From Deinococcus taeanensis (GTDB lineage Bacteria; Deinococcota; Deinococci; Deinococcales; Deinococcaceae), in the NCBI RefSeq assembly GCF_020229735.1, contig NZ_CP083455.1, positions 461,001-525,000 on the forward strand: 64,000 bases of DNA, given 5' to 3'. Under the pieces are notes generated by a model. It made no database searches. It had not been told where the DNA came from and saw nothing but the letters and a program-made list of their open reading frames with translations. Numbering within the stretch: the first letter of the stretch is position 1; the number at the start of each line of letters is the position of its first letter. Below, piece after piece: positions 8,505 to 18,058 of the stretch. Both the position numbers and the translations under genes were made by a program.

Positions 8505-8783
8505 ATGACCTTCCCGCCGGACCCGCTGGGCATCGCCTTCACGCTCGACGGTGTGGACGAGCTGACCTTCACCCGCATTCTGCGTGACCTGATGCACGAC
8601 CCGGCCTTCACGCGGCCGCTGCAGGTGCAGGCGCAGGAACCCCGCGCCGGGCAGCCGGCGCGCCTGACCCTGGTATTCACCGCGCCGGAACGGGAGCGGG
8701 CGCTGGGCGCCATGCAGCGCCTGAAAACTCTGCTGCTGAGGCACGGCGTGCAGGTGGACAGCATTCACGTGCCGGGCGCCTGA
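8505..8783 (+). CDS. Conserved small hypothetical protein, 92 residues
   Basis: Short soluble protein without a recognised domain. The sequence alternates hydrophobic and charged residues (LTLVFTAPERERALGAMQRLKTLLL) like a small alpha/beta fold. ATG 8505 follows the -10 box TACCCT with 6 nt between, a leaderless start, which supports expression. It is divergent from the hydrolase gene, about 70 bp away, and lies upstream of drrA. Function unknown. Confidence 0.65.
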   Translation: MTFPPDPLGIAFTLDGVDELTFTRILRDLMHDPAFTRPLQVQAQEPRAGQPARLTLVFTAPERERALGAMQRLKTLLLRHGVQVDSIHVPGA

Positions 8784-8945
8784 CAGGCTGTTAAAGAACC
8801 ATAAATAGCGGTGTTTCCCCACGGGCACACCCTGCACCCTACGATGGGCCGGAATACAGGCGAATTGCACTGCCGCACCTCAGCGCTGGGCGCCGCCCGG
8901 TACAGAGTGCCCCTGCGCGGGGGCGGAGGAGACAGAACGACTTTT

Positions 8946-9614
8946 ATGGAGCAACGCATCCTGCTGATCGAGGACAACCCTGATATCACCCGCGTCGTCC
9001 AGTACGAACTGGAACAGGCCGGGTACCGCGTCCTGGCCGCGCCAGACGGCGTGACCGGCCTGACCGCCGCACGTGAAAGCAGCCCGGACCTGGTGATCCT
9101 GGACCTGGGTCTGCCGGATTTCGACGGCGCGGAAATCGCCCGGCGCCTGCGCAAGACCAGCAGCGTGCCGATCATCATCCTGACCGCCATGGACGCCGTG
9201 GACCGCAAGGTGAACCTGCTCGAAGCCGGCGCCGACGATTACATGACCAAACCCTTCCACCCGGAGGAACTCGTGGCGCGCGTAAAAGTGCAGCTGCGCC
9301 ACCAGCAGCACGGCGAGGTCATCTCCATCGGGCCGCTGGAAATTCACCCCCAGAAACGCCTGTGCCACTACAACGGTCACGAGGTGCGCCTCTCCCCGAA
9401 GGAATTCGACCTGCTCACCTTCCTGGCCCGCCAGCCCGGGCGCGTGTACTCCAGGCAGGAGATCGAACGGGAAGTCTGGAACGGGGAACTGCCCAGCAAC
9501 AGCAACGTGGTGGACGTGCACATGGCCAACATGCGCGCCAAACTCCGTGACCTGGACGGCTACGGCATCATCCGCACCGTGCGCGGGATCGGGTACGCCC
9601 TGAAAACGCCCTGA
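8946..9614 (+). CDS. drrA: OmpR-family response regulator, DrRRA-like
   Basis: A 222-residue response regulator. Receiver: acidic residues after RILLIEDN, phosphoacceptor D53 in VILDLGLP, T80 and K102 in YMTKPF. OmpR-type winged helix from about residue 125 (LSPKEFDLL, VVDVHMANMRAKL, IRTVRGIGYAL). From memory the sequence is nearly identical to DrRRA of D. radiodurans, a regulator needed for radiation resistance that affects DNA-repair and antioxidant genes. No partner kinase is nearby. ATG 8946 is preceded by GGAGGAGA at a longish distance. No obvious 17-bp radiation-response palindrome was found upstream. A terminator follows directly. Confidence 0.93.
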   Translation: MEQRILLIEDNPDITRVVQYELEQAGYRVLAAPDGVTGLTAARESSPDLVILDLGLPDFDGAEIARRLRKTSSVPIIILTAMDAVDRKVNLLEAGADDYMTKPFHPEELVARVKVQLRHQQHGEVISIGPLEIHPQKRLCHYNGHEVRLSPKEFDLLTFLARQPGRVYSRQEIEREVWNGELPSNSNVVDVHMANMRAKLRDLDGYGIIRTVRGIGYALKTP

Positions 9615-9624
9615 AGCGCGCCGC

Positions 9625-9664
9625 AACGCCGCCGGACCGCGAAGGTCATCCGGCGGCGTTTCTT
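9625..9664 (+). terminator. Rho-independent terminator of drrA
   Basis: A 12-bp perfect stem (AACGCCGCCGGA with its complement, 9625-9636 and 9649-9660) with a 12-nt loop, followed by TCTT. It begins 11 bp after the drrA stop codon. Confidence 0.8.
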
Positions 9665-10106
9665 ACGGGTCCCACGGCGTCCGTGTGGCTCATGGTGTCA
9701 GGCCTCCCACGTACGGCCTGCTGGTGCAGATCAGCACGTCGTGCGAAACACATCCGCTGCGATCCCTTTCTGCGGCTCTTTACCAGGGCGGGCCTTCACG
9801 GTCCCGGAGAGGAAGCTCTCAGACGGCGCACCCGCCCTCGGGCGGCTGTCCCTACAAGGCCTCCGGCGGCCGGTCAAGTCATGCTGCCTGGCCTTCACGC
9901 CGGCTCGCCGCGTTCTGCGCCCAGTGGCACACCGGCCGCGAACCAGGGCCACGGCGAGGGGCACGAACCCCTTGTGACAAGCCAGGACGCCCGCCACCCA
10001 GCGGGGCACACAGCTTGGCGTGCCGAGCGCCGCTTCTCAGGCCAGCGGCTCGTCAGGCCTGGTGTTCCAGCGTACTGGGGGTCGCCTGCGTGCTGGAATG
10101 ACCGGT
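9665..10106. other. Non-coding or unrecognised interval
   Basis: About 440 bases between the drrA terminator and the P1 peptidase. Open frames exist on both strands, the longest plausible being 92 codons on the minus strand at 9731-10009. None has a recognisable family or a convincing start signal. Composition is close to the surroundings. A decayed gene is possible. Confidence 0.4.
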
Positions 10107-11018
10107 ATGACCGAACGGACCAACCGCACCCTGACCGGAATTCCGGGCTTTCAGGTGGGCCACTGGACGGACCTAGACGCGCAGACTGGCTGCACCGTTC
10201 TGTTGTGCCCGCCGGACGGCGCGGTGGCGTCCGCGTCGTTTTTGGGGCCCAGCCCAGGTACGCGCGAGGGCGTGCTGCTCGCCCCGGAGAAGAAGGTGGA
10301 GCGTGTGCACGCCCTGCTGTTCACGGGCGGCAGCGCGTTCGGCCTTGCGGCCGCCGCGGGCGTGGTGCGGGTGCTGGAGGAACGTGGCGTTGGGCACCTG
10401 ACGCCGTGGGCGCGTGTGCCGATCGTGCCGGCGGCCGTGATCTATGACCTGGGCGTGGGCCGTGCCGACGTGCGCCCCGGCGCGCAGGAAGGCGAGGCCG
10501 CCGCGCGCGCGGCCAGTACCGCCGCCGTGCCGCGCGGGCGGGTGGGGGCCGGGACGGGTGCCACGGCCGGGAAGTACCTGGGGGTGGGCGCAGTGCCGGG
10601 CGGACTGGGGAGTGTGCTGCTTGAGCGGCACGGGGTGCAGGTGGGGGCTCTGGCGGTCGTGAACCCGATCGGGGACGTGCTGGATGAACGTGGGGGGGTG
10701 CTGGCCGGACCGGGGGTGGGGCCGGGCGCGGTCGCGTTCACGCCTGGCGACGCCGAAAACACCACGCTGGTGGCCGTGGTGACCGAGCATGCGCTGACCA
10801 AGGGGGAGTGCCGCCGGCTGGCGGACGCTGCGCAGGCGGCCCTGGCGCGCGTGATTCACCCCAGCCATACGTTCTGGGACGGGGACAGTGCGTTCATGCT
10901 GAGCAGCGGTACGCGTCCAGCGGCGGATCCCATGCTGCTGGGGGCGTTGGTGCAGGAGGCGGTGTGTGCGGCGGTGCGGGATGCGGTCCGCACCGCCGGG
11001 TCCGCCCTGGCTCAGTGA
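10107..11018 (+). CDS. P1/S58 family peptidase (DmpA-like)
   Basis: A 303-residue member of the DmpA/endo-type peptidase family. These self-cleave to expose an N-terminal nucleophile and act as aminopeptidases or amidases. The maturation motif NTTLVAVVTEHALTK (about residue 212) carries the expected Thr nucleophile preceded by Asn. Gly-rich loops LFTGGSAFGLAAAAG and GAGTGATAGKY are typical. ATG 10107 was chosen with a TGGAAT -10-like box 7 nt upstream; ATG 10098 is an alternative three codons earlier. It stands alone between two gene-poor intervals. Confidence 0.88.
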   Translation: MTERTNRTLTGIPGFQVGHWTDLDAQTGCTVLLCPPDGAVASASFLGPSPGTREGVLLAPEKKVERVHALLFTGGSAFGLAAAAGVVRVLEERGVGHLTPWARVPIVPAAVIYDLGVGRADVRPGAQEGEAAARAASTAAVPRGRVGAGTGATAGKYLGVGAVPGGLGSVLLERHGVQVGALAVVNPIGDVLDERGGVLAGPGVGPGAVAFTPGDAENTTLVAVVTEHALTKGECRRLADAAQAALARVIHPSHTFWDGDSAFMLSSGTRPAADPMLLGALVQEAVCAAVRDAVRTAGSALAQ

Positions 11019-11450
11019 GACGGGGGGCTCCTTTCAGTTTACTCGGGACGGGGCCGGACCGAGCGGCTCGGTCGGCGCCCGGCTCCACCTGGGTTGAGAC
11101 TGAACGCTGAGGGTAAGATGCTGCTGCAACGAGCCTCCGGGACCGGTCGAGACGGCCCCTGCAGGGAAACGACAAGTTCACCCTGCACGCCTGAGGGGGC
11201 GTCAGTCCGGCTGGCTGCCCCTGGAGTTCCTGCTGTTGGAAGGGGCCGGCGGGCCCACCTTGTCGTCTGCTCAGTGGCAACAGGGGTTCCCCCAGCGACT
11301 CCCGGCGTGCCGCATGGGCCGGTGGTCTGGGGGGCTCTGCCCGGGGAACGCGAAGATTCAGCTTTGCAGTTCCGGATGACGGGCGCCTTGGGCTCGCCGG
11401 GGAACGGTGGGCCGCTCTGTCCGGACGTGACTGTGCGTGGGCCTGAACGG
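11019..11450. other. Non-coding or unrecognised interval
   Basis: About 430 bases between the ends of the convergent peptidase and GNAT genes. Several overlapping open frames run through it, but none has a family resemblance, ribosome-binding site or -10/start pair. A GACCGAGCGGCTCGGTC palindrome near 11057-11073 might act as a terminator for the peptidase. Nothing else was recognised. Confidence 0.4.
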
Positions 11451-12191
11451 CTACCGGGCTGGCTGGCGGGTGAACGTGAGTCGCAGCGCCGCCAGCCGAA
11501 ATCCGGCGCGCAGTATGTTGCGTTCGCTGGGTGTACCTGGGGTCACGAACACGCTCGCGAGGTCCGCGCGGGTCTGGGCGGCGGCGTGCACCCGCGCGGC
11601 GAGCAGCGCCGTCTGCACGCCCTGGCCCCGGGCAGCGGGCAGGGTCGACATGCCGAACAGGGCGCCCACCCCCTCATGCACGGCGAGTGCGGCGCTGCCC
11701 GCTGCTTCCCCGTGCAGCTGCGCGGTGAACAGGCGGGTGCCTGGGGTGCGGGCCACGACCAGCATGGTGCTCAGGCTGCCGGGCCCGAAGCCCTGCGCAG
11801 ACAGGTGCGCCCATTCGTCCGGGTCGGTGGTTTCCGCGACCGGCAGGGCCGGCGGTAGGGGGAGGGGCTCCAGATTGTGCAGGTAGGCGTTCAGCACGCC
11901 GCTCAGCTCGTAGCTGCGGGCGTTCAGGGCGGGCAGGGACGCTGCGGCGAAAGGAGAGAGGACATGCACGGTGGGCACCTGATGGTGCGCGGCGCAGAAC
12001 GCTTCGAGGTCCTGAAGGTGGGCGGCGGTGAGGGGAGTCGTGCCGTCGTGCCACGCGGTGTTCAAGGGCAGGTCCGGAGCGGTGTGGGCGGCCACCAGCG
12101 GGCCGATCATGTGGCGCAGGCCGCCGAGGGCGTGTGCGTGGGCTTCGGCCCACGCGAGCCGCGCGGCTGCCGGCGTGCGGTGCGCAGTCAT
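11451..12191 (-). CDS. GNAT family N-acetyltransferase
   Basis: A 246-residue cytosolic protein. The C-terminal ~100 residues form a GNAT domain with acetyl-CoA-binding motif A (STLPAARGQGVQTALL) and the following NILRAGFRLAA helix. The N-terminal ~140 residues are less conserved and may hold substrate specificity, as in two-domain GNATs. The substrate is unknown. ATG 12191 lies 8 nt after a -10 box TATGCT, so it is probably leaderless. It is divergent from the small gene at 12285. Confidence 0.85.
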   Translation of the reverse strand: MTAHRTPAAARLAWAEAHAHALGGLRHMIGPLVAAHTAPDLPLNTAWHDGTTPLTAAHLQDLEAFCAAHHQVPTVHVLSPFAAASLPALNARSYELSGVLNAYLHNLEPLPLPPALPVAETTDPDEWAHLSAQGFGPGSLSTMLVVARTPGTRLFTAQLHGEAAGSAALAVHEGVGALFGMSTLPAARGQGVQTALLAARVHAAAQTRADLASVFVTPGTPSERNILRAGFRLAALRLTFTRQPAR

Positions 12192-12284
12192 GGCCGCTCA
12201 GCATAGGCTTCGGGATTGATCACCGTTTGTTGATCTTGTGTGATCTGTCCAGTTCAGCGGACCCAGCCGCAGTGACGATGGGTC

Positions 12285-12560
12285 ATGATTGCTTTTCACC
12301 CTCACCTGTTCGTGCGGATTGTCGAACTGGACGGTCCGAGAGCTCCGATGCCCCGACCATTGTCGAGCGGCTTCAGCGGGCACCGCGCCTACCGCGTGGT
12401 GGGGGTGTACAACCCCTCCGAGACCTCAGATGCCTACTTCATCCTGCCGAACGACCGGGATGAACTGTGGTTCATCTGTCAGCGGCACCTTCGTTTCGCG
12501 GGGCTGCACGACACGCCCGCGCATCACCTTGACCTGCCCATGCAGACCGCTGCGGACTGA
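12285..12560 (+). CDS. Conserved small protein, 91 residues
   Basis: Soluble protein with the conserved-looking core AYRVVGVYNPSETSDAYFIL followed by NDRDELWFICQRHLR. I recall similar short proteins across many bacterial phyla, annotated only as hypothetical, often orphan genes. Function unknown. A GACGAT hexamer shortly before ATG 12285 may be the -10 box. It is divergent from the GNAT gene. It resembles in style, but is not homologous by eye to, the short cargo proteins of the mobile elements at 2.3-5.1 kb. Confidence 0.7.
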   Translation: MIAFHPHLFVRIVELDGPRAPMPRPLSSGFSGHRAYRVVGVYNPSETSDAYFILPNDRDELWFICQRHLRFAGLHDTPAHHLDLPMQTAAD

Positions 12561-12680
12561 GCGGCGGGGCATAAAGTGAACTTCAGTCAAATCACCCACA
12601 GTCTGAACGTCTGCCCGGAACACTGAATCCACCGGCGCGGCCCACCCTGGGCGTGCCGAGGTCAGCGTTCCGAGGTGCTC

Positions 12681-13340
12681 ATGTCTTCATTCCGTCTGTC
12701 CGGCCCGGTGGCTGCGGCCGTCGCGGCCCTGGTCGGCTACGCAGCTTACGTTCAGTCGCCCCGTAATCCCCTGCGCCCCACGGCGCTGCCCGACGGCGTG
12801 GGGCCGGTGACGCACCGCCGCTACTGGGTGGAGGTGCGCGCCCCGGACGTTGCGCCGGAGGTCCTGACTGCCGAGGTGCTGCAGCGTCTTCCGGAACTCG
12901 CGCCGCGCTTTGCCGCGTGGTTCCGTGGCCTGGACGCCCCCCTGCCGTCCCAGGGTGGTCCGCCCATCGGGCCGGGCACGCGCCTGCGGATCCTGATGGG
13001 TTTTATACGCCGTGCGCGCGTGACGGTGGAGAAGCACGAGCCGCGGCGCTTCTGTATCCGCACGCTGCGGCTGCACGCCGACGCGGGAACGGTGACGTTC
13101 TGCGCTGAGCCCACCTCAGGCGGCCTGCACCTGGAGATTGAGTCGGTGGTGCGCTCGTCCAGCTGGTTTGACCGCTTCTCCTACCTGGCCGGCGCGCACG
13201 CCCTGCAACGCGCGAACTGGGAGGCGGTGCTGCGCGGCGCCGCGGCCCTGTCCGGTGGGGAGGTGACGGGTCACGGGCACCGGACGGAGGAGCACGCATT
13301 TGTCCCGCCCGGTGGCCGCTACGCTGTGGCCCATGACTGA
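12681..13340 (+). CDS. Hypothetical protein, possibly DUF1990-like, 219 residues
   Basis: One short hydrophobic N-terminal stretch ([15 protein letters not shown]) could be a signal anchor. The rest is soluble, with segments such as [18 protein letters not shown] and [14 protein letters not shown] that loosely recall the DUF1990 family; the assignment is weak. ATG 12681 has GAGGT six nt upstream; GTG 12675 is an alternative. The 3' end overlaps the cobA-hemD start by 8 bp (ATGACTGA), suggesting coupling to the siroheme genes. Confidence 0.68.
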   Translation: MSSFRLSGPVAAAVAALVGYAAYVQSPRNPLRPTALPDGVGPVTHRRYWVEVRAPDVAPEVLTAEVLQRLPELAPRFAAWFRGLDAPLPSQGGPPIGPGTRLRILMGFIRRARVTVEKHEPRRFCIRTLRLHADAGTVTFCAEPTSGGLHLEIESVVRSSSWFDRFSYLAGAHALQRANWEAVLRGAAALSGGEVTGHGHRTEEHAFVPPGGRYAVAHD

Positions 13341-14844
13341 CGTTCCTGCTTCTGCCTCTCCGCGCGCGTTTGTGTCCCTGATCGGGGCCGGGCCGGGCGA
13401 TCCGGGCCTGCTGACCCTGCGGGGCATGCAGGCCCTGCAGGAGGCAGACGTGGTGCTCTTCGACTACCTCGCCAATCCGGACCTGCTGCGGTTCGCTCCG
13501 CAGGCCGAGACGATCTACGTGGGCAAGAAGGGTTTTTCGGAGTACATCAGTCAGGAGCAGATCAACGCCCTGCTGGTCCGCAAGGCGCAGGAGCACGGTG
13601 GGCGGCGCGTGGCGCGCCTGAAGGGTGGAGACGTGTTCGTGTTTGGCCGCGGGGGCGAGGAGGCAGAAGCCTGCGCGCACGCCATGGTGCCGTTTGAGGT
13701 GGTGCCGGGCGTCAGCAGCGCCATCGCCGCGCCCGCGTACGCCGGGATTCCCGTCACGCACCGCGAGGCCGCGCGGTCCTTCGCGGTGCTGACCGGGAAC
13801 ACCAGGGAAGGCGGCGCGCACTACGAGCGCCTGTCGGGTGTGGACACCCTGGTGCTCCTGATGGGCGTGCGCAACCTCGACCAGATTGCCGCGGACCTGA
13901 TTGCGGCGGGCCGGGACCCCCAGACGCCCGCCGCGACCGTGCAGTGGGGCACCACCCCGCAGCAGCGCGCCGTGACCGGCACCCTGGCAACCATCGCGGA
14001 CGTGGTGCGCGCCGCCGGGCTGGAAGCCCCGGCCGTGACCGTGGTGGGTGAGGTGGTGCGCCTGCGGGACACGCTGCGCTGGTTCGACACGGCGCCCGGC
14101 TTTGGTGGACCGCTCGCCGGCAAGACCGTGGCGGTCACCCGTACGCGTGACGGTGCCAGCGGCCTGTCTGACCGTCTGCGGGCGCGCGGCGCCAGTGTGC
14201 TGGAAGTCCCGTTGATCCGCTTCGCTCCCACGGCGCGCCCGGGTGAGCTGCGCGCGAGGCTGCGCGACCTGAGCGGCGTGGCGTGGCTGCTGCTCAGCAG
14301 TAACCAGGCGGTCAGTTCGCTGTTCACCCACCTGGACGCGCTGGGGTTGGATGCCCGGCACCTGGCGGGCGTGCGCGTTGCGGCGGTGGGGCCCAGCACC
14401 GCCCGGTCCCTGGCGGAGCGGGGTGTGCGGGCGGACTTCGTGCCGGCCACCCCGGGCGCACGGCACCTGGGGGCCGGACTGCCGGCCGGGCCAGAGGAGG
14501 GCACCCTGCTGCACCTGACGTCCCAGGTGGCCGAGGATGATCTGCAGCGCGCCCTGGAAGAGCGCGGCCTGACGTACGAGCGCGAGGAGCTGTACCGCAC
14601 GGAGCCCGCCCAGCCGGATGACCTGTCCATGGACCGTCTCCGCGGCGCGGCGGTCGTGACGCTCGCGTCCGGCAGCGCTGCGCGGCACCTGGCGGCGCTG
14701 GCGGGTACGGCGTTCCGGGTCGCGGCCATGGGACCACAGACCGCGGACGCAGCGCGTGAGGCGGGCTTCACGCAGGTGACGGTGGCGCATGAAGCCACCC
14801 TGGACGCCCTGGCGCAGGCCGCGGAGGCGGCCATTCAGGCATAG
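13333..14844 (+). CDS. cobA-hemD: CobA-HemD fusion: uroporphyrinogen-III C-methyltransferase / uroporphyrinogen-III synthase
   Basis: A 503-residue bifunctional enzyme of tetrapyrrole synthesis. Residues ~10-250 are SUMT, which uses SAM to methylate uroporphyrinogen III to precorrin-2: [60 protein letters not shown]. Residues ~260-500 are uroporphyrinogen-III synthase, which closes and flips ring [36 protein letters not shown]. The fusion places successive steps on one chain. A TACGCT box lies 7 nt before ATG 13333, so it can be transcribed on its own as well as with the preceding gene. The siroheme dehydrogenase and hemA follow. Confidence 0.94.
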   Translation: MTDVPASASPRAFVSLIGAGPGDPGLLTLRGMQALQEADVVLFDYLANPDLLRFAPQAETIYVGKKGFSEYISQEQINALLVRKAQEHGGRRVARLKGGDVFVFGRGGEEAEACAHAMVPFEVVPGVSSAIAAPAYAGIPVTHREAARSFAVLTGNTREGGAHYERLSGVDTLVLLMGVRNLDQIAADLIAAGRDPQTPAATVQWGTTPQQRAVTGTLATIADVVRAAGLEAPAVTVVGEVVRLRDTLRWFDTAPGFGGPLAGKTVAVTRTRDGASGLSDRLRARGASVLEVPLIRFAPTARPGELRARLRDLSGVAWLLLSSNQAVSSLFTHLDALGLDARHLAGVRVAAVGPSTARSLAERGVRADFVPATPGARHLGAGLPAGPEEGTLLHLTSQVAEDDLQRALEERGLTYEREELYRTEPAQPDDLSMDRLRGAAVVTLASGSAARHLAALAGTAFRVAAMGPQTADAAREAGFTQVTVAHEATLDALAQAAEAAIQA

Positions 14845-14966
14845 GGGGCGCCGTCACGGCGTTCCCCGGGCAGTGACGGAAAGGCAGACCAAGTGCGTCC
14901 CAGTCGTCTTTCTTACCGATCGGTCGGGGACGGCTGCCCCGGCCGTCCCACGCTAGACTGCGCCCT

Positions 14967-15527
14967 GTGAGCCTGCTGCCTGCCTTTCTGGACCTGCACG
15001 GCGCCCAGGCTGTCGTGATCGGCGGCGGGCCCGTGGCCCTGCGCCGCGCCCGCAGCCTGCTGGGCAGCGGCGCCCAGGTGCAGGTCATCGCTCCGCAGGT
15101 GCACCCTGACTTCCAGGCCCTGTCCGTGGAGGTCACGCCCCGGCACTACCGCCGCGGGGACCTCAGCGGCGCGCGGATCGCGGTGGCCGCCACAGATTCG
15201 CCGGATGTGAACGGCGCCGTGGTGCGTGACGCGCTGACCCTCGGCCTGCTCGTGAATGACGCTTCCGACGCCACGCGGGGGAACCTGCGCTTCGCCGCAC
15301 TCGCTGAAGGGCACGGGGTTCAGGTGGCCGTGAACACCGGCCGTGAACTGCCCACGCTTGCCCAGGCGCTCAGCGAACGGATCGCGGAGCTGCTGCCGAG
15401 CGCCGAACAGCTGCGTGACTGGACGGGCCGCCGCGAGCACGCCCTTACCCTGCCGGGCGACCAGAAGCAGGCGCAGCTCAACGCGCTGCGCGCCGAGATC
15501 CGCCGGGCCGTAGGAGTTCCCGCATGA
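14967..15527 (+). CDS. Siroheme synthase N-terminal type: precorrin-2 dehydrogenase/ferrochelatase
   Basis: A 186-residue Rossmann-fold protein like Met8p or the N-terminal part of CysG. It should use NAD+ to oxidise precorrin-2 to sirohydrochlorin and may insert iron. The NAD motif [37 protein letters not shown] and a helical tail with [12 protein letters not shown] are visible. The start is GTG 14967, 7 nt after a -10 box TAGACT, so leaderless. The stop overlaps the hemA start (ATGA). Together with the SUMT domain upstream this makes siroheme, presumably for sulfite/nitrite reductases. Confidence 0.9.
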   Translation: MSLLPAFLDLHGAQAVVIGGGPVALRRARSLLGSGAQVQVIAPQVHPDFQALSVEVTPRHYRRGDLSGARIAVAATDSPDVNGAVVRDALTLGLLVNDASDATRGNLRFAALAEGHGVQVAVNTGRELPTLAQALSERIAELLPSAEQLRDWTGRREHALTLPGDQKQAQLNALRAEIRRAVGVPA

Positions 15528-16615
15528 CCCTCGCCTGCCCCACCGCCCACGCCCTCCTGGCCCGGCCGGGCGCGCCCCTGCTCGAAGCGCTGGACTTCGC
15601 TGTGGTCGGCCTCAATCACCAGACTGCTCCCGTCGAGGTCCGTGAGCGGGCCGCGGTGCGCGCCGGTGAGGAAGGCACCCTGCTTTCGCATCTGTGCGCG
15701 CACGCGCAGGAAGTCATGCTGCTCGCCACCTGCAACCGCACCGAGGTGTACATGGCGGGCGTCAGCGGTGACCCGCTGTCGGCCTTCGAGGGTGCCTGGG
15801 GACACGCGCTGCGTGATCACCTGTACGTTCACCAGGGTGAGGCGGCCGTCACGCACCTGTACCGCGTGGCTGCGGGCCTCGACAGCCTCGTGGTCGGCGA
15901 AACGCAGATTCAGGGGCAGGTCAAGCGCGCCTGGATGGACGCCCGCCAACGGGGCCTGACCGGCACCATCCTGAACAAGGTCGCGCAGGGGGCCCTGGCC
16001 GCCGGCAAACGCGTGCGCTTCGAGACTGGCATGAGCGACAAGATCGTCAGCGTTTCCAGCGCCGCCGTGGATCTCGCCCAAAGCGCCCTGGGCGGCCTTG
16101 CGGGCCGCACGGCGCTGATCATCGGGGCGGGGGAGACGGCCGAACTGACCCTCACGCACCTGCGTGCCGCGGGTGTGGAGGACGTCATCGTGGTCAACCG
16201 CACTGTGGAGCGGGCGCGGCAGCTGGCCGAGAAGCTCGGCGGCCGGCCCTGCGCTGTGGAGTACCTGCACGAAGTGCTGCCCGAGGCGGACGTGCTGATC
16301 GCGTCCAGCGGCGCGCCCCACTACGTCCTGCACGGCGACGGCGTGCGCGCGGCGCTGCGCCAGCGTCCCGGGCGTCCCATGTTCCTGATTGACATCAGCG
16401 TGCCCCGCATTCTCGACCCGAACATCGCCGGGGTACCCGGCGCGCACCTGCACAACCTCGACGACCTGACCGGCATTGTGGCCCGCAACATGCAGAGCCG
16501 CCGCGCCGCGCTGCCGCACGCCGGCGCCATCGTCCGTGACGCCGCCGCTGACCTCAGCCGCTGGCACCTGACGCGTCAGGCCCGGCAGCGGCAGCTGGCC
16601 CTCGCCTCCGACTGA
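15524..16615 (+). CDS. hemA: Glutamyl-tRNA reductase
   Basis: A 363-residue enzyme reducing glutamyl-tRNA to glutamate-1-semialdehyde, the first committed step of tetrapyrrole synthesis. Key features are [19 protein letters not shown], the catalytic Cys in [20 protein letters not shown], and the NADPH Rossmann motif [12 protein letters not shown]. It carries about 25 extra N-terminal residues before the usual start. It is shorter than most HemA proteins (about 420) because the C-terminal dimerisation helices are reduced. It overlaps the siroheme gene by 4 bp, so supply of uroporphyrinogen precursors and siroheme formation are co-expressed. Confidence 0.94.
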   Translation: MTLACPTAHALLARPGAPLLEALDFAVVGLNHQTAPVEVRERAAVRAGEEGTLLSHLCAHAQEVMLLATCNRTEVYMAGVSGDPLSAFEGAWGHALRDHLYVHQGEAAVTHLYRVAAGLDSLVVGETQIQGQVKRAWMDARQRGLTGTILNKVAQGALAAGKRVRFETGMSDKIVSVSSAAVDLAQSALGGLAGRTALIIGAGETAELTLTHLRAAGVEDVIVVNRTVERARQLAEKLGGRPCAVEYLHEVLPEADVLIASSGAPHYVLHGDGVRAALRQRPGRPMFLIDISVPRILDPNIAGVPGAHLHNLDDLTGIVARNMQSRRAALPHAGAIVRDAAADLSRWHLTRQARQRQLALASD

Positions 16616-16702
16616 ACGCCGCGTCGTCCCAGGCGCGCTCGCCGGCAGACCTTGCGACCCGCGTTCCACATGCCGGGCGCGTCATCCCTTACCCTGGGCG
16701 GC

Positions 16703-17578
16703 ATGTGGACCCGGATTCCCTCCAGCAGCCTGCGCGTGACCGGCGCGGACCGCGTGGACTTTGTGCACGGCCAGATGACGAACAACCTGCGCGGCGCCCC
16801 CACGCCCGGCATGGTGCCCTGCGCGTTCCTGAACGTGCGCGGGCAGATCGAACAGTTTGCTCGCGCCTACAAACGTGATCAGGACGTGTACCTTCACCTC
16901 GATGAAGGCCAGGCCGAACCGCTCGCCGCCCGGCTGCGCCGTTACATCATTTTCGACCAGGTGGAGGTGCACGACGTGAGCGCTGAGTTGCGCACCGTGC
17001 ACGTGTGGCCCGGCGCCCTCCTGCCGGGCTGGCAGCCTGACGGCGCGGACGCCCAGACCCTCGACCTGGGCGGCGTGACTGTCCTGGCCGGCCGCGTGAA
17101 CCGTGTGGGGCACCCCGGTGTGGATCTTCACTACCTCGCGCGGCAGGAGACCGCTGTGCTCGCTGCCCTGCCCGGCGAGGAAGCGCCCCTGGCGACTCTG
17201 GACGCCGCCCGGGTGCAGGCAGGCATTCCAGACATTACCCGTGACGCCCTGACCGGCACGCTGCCGCAGGAAGTGGGGCTGGACCTCACCGGCCCGCTGC
17301 CTGCCATCAGCTACCGCAAGGGCTGCTACGTGGGTCAGGAGATAATGGCCCGTCTCGAAGCCCGCGGCAACGCCCGTTATCACCTCGTGCGCCTGAACGG
17401 TGCTGGCCCCTGGGCGCCCGGTGCAGAAGTCACGGCAGACGGCCGCGTGGTGGGTCAGGCCGGTCTGCACGCCGGGGGGGGCAGCGTGGCCCGGCTGCGC
17501 AAGGAACTGCCGGACGGCGCCGCCGCCGAGGTGAATGGGCAGCCCGTGACGGTGCACCTGCTATCCACGCATGCTTGA
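16703..17578 (+). CDS. ygfZ: YgfZ/GcvT-like folate-binding protein
   Basis: A 291-residue protein of the YgfZ (COG0354) family, which supports assembly or repair of certain Fe-S enzymes with tetrahydrofolate. The hallmark KGCYVGQEI motif, with its functional Cys, is at about residue 210, preceded by [14 protein letters not shown] 16703 lies 7 nt after the -10 box TACCCT, a leaderless start; the frame stays open upstream without similarity. The 3' end overlaps the next gene by 8 bp. Confidence 0.9.
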   Translation: MWTRIPSSSLRVTGADRVDFVHGQMTNNLRGAPTPGMVPCAFLNVRGQIEQFARAYKRDQDVYLHLDEGQAEPLAARLRRYIIFDQVEVHDVSAELRTVHVWPGALLPGWQPDGADAQTLDLGGVTVLAGRVNRVGHPGVDLHYLARQETAVLAALPGEEAPLATLDAARVQAGIPDITRDALTGTLPQEVGLDLTGPLPAISYRKGCYVGQEIMARLEARGNARYHLVRLNGAGPWAPGAEVTADGRVVGQAGLHAGGGSVARLRKELPDGAAAEVNGQPVTVHLLSTHA

Positions 17579-17996
17579 GGGCGTGGCCCGGGACCTGAGG
17601 GCCGGGGACGCCGGAAGTCTGACCCGCGCGGCCCGCCGCTCATTCACGCTCACGTTCCTGGTGCTGGCCGCGCCGGGCGTACCGCTGGGCGGCCTGCTCG
17701 CGCTGGTCCGCCCATTGACCCTGCGCAGCCCCGGCTGGCTGGCCGGGGTGGTACTGCTTGCAGGTCTGCTCGCAGCGGCCGCACTGTACCTCGCGCGGCG
17801 CACAGCCCGCGATGCTGGCCTCCCTGAGCCGCAGCGGACGCTGGCGGCGGCCATGCAGGCCGCCACAGCGCCGGCTGTGCCGTTCCTGATCGGCTGTGCA
17901 TTCCTGCGTTCGCCGGGTGTGGTGGCGCTGCTGTGGGTGGTCGCTGGCGCGCTGTTCTTCCTGGCGCGCCCCAGGGGAGGCCCACCGGCCCTCTGA
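17571..17996 (+). CDS. Small integral membrane protein, 141 residues
   Basis: Hydrophobic protein with four probable membrane segments: [21 protein letters not shown], a Leu/Ala-rich segment ending LAAAALYLA, a segment around [11 protein letters not shown] and [15 protein letters not shown]. No domain is recognised. The start overlaps the ygfZ end by 8 bp, so the two are translated from one message. A strong terminator follows within 20 bp. Function unknown. Confidence 0.78.
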   Translation: MLEGVARDLRAGDAGSLTRAARRSFTLTFLVLAAPGVPLGGLLALVRPLTLRSPGWLAGVVLLAGLLAAAALYLARRTARDAGLPEPQRTLAAAMQAATAPAVPFLIGCAFLRSPGVVALLWVVAGALFFLARPRGGPPAL

Positions 17997-18014
17997 GGAC
18001 CAGCCCTTACAGCA

Positions 18015-18042
18015 AGGTCCCCCGCTTCATAGCGGGGGACCT
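18015..18042. terminator. Bidirectional terminator hairpin
   Basis: AGGTCCCCCGCT and its complement form a 12-bp stem with a TCAT loop between the convergent ygfZ-side genes and the oligopeptide ABC operon. Confidence 0.8.
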
Positions 18043-18058
18043 GTCGCGTGCACTCAGC

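Noticed and set aside
8784..8945. Radiation/desiccation response palindrome upstream of drrA
   Set aside because: No match to the 17-bp TTATGTCATTGACATAA-like motif was found in this interval or the other promoters inspected.
9731..10009. 92-codon minus-strand ORF in a gene-poor interval
   Set aside because: No start signal or recognisable domain; could be decayed coding DNA but cannot be supported.
13003..14790. 595-codon open frame on the minus strand
   Set aside because: Antisense to cobA-hemD; Arg/His-rich shadow translation.
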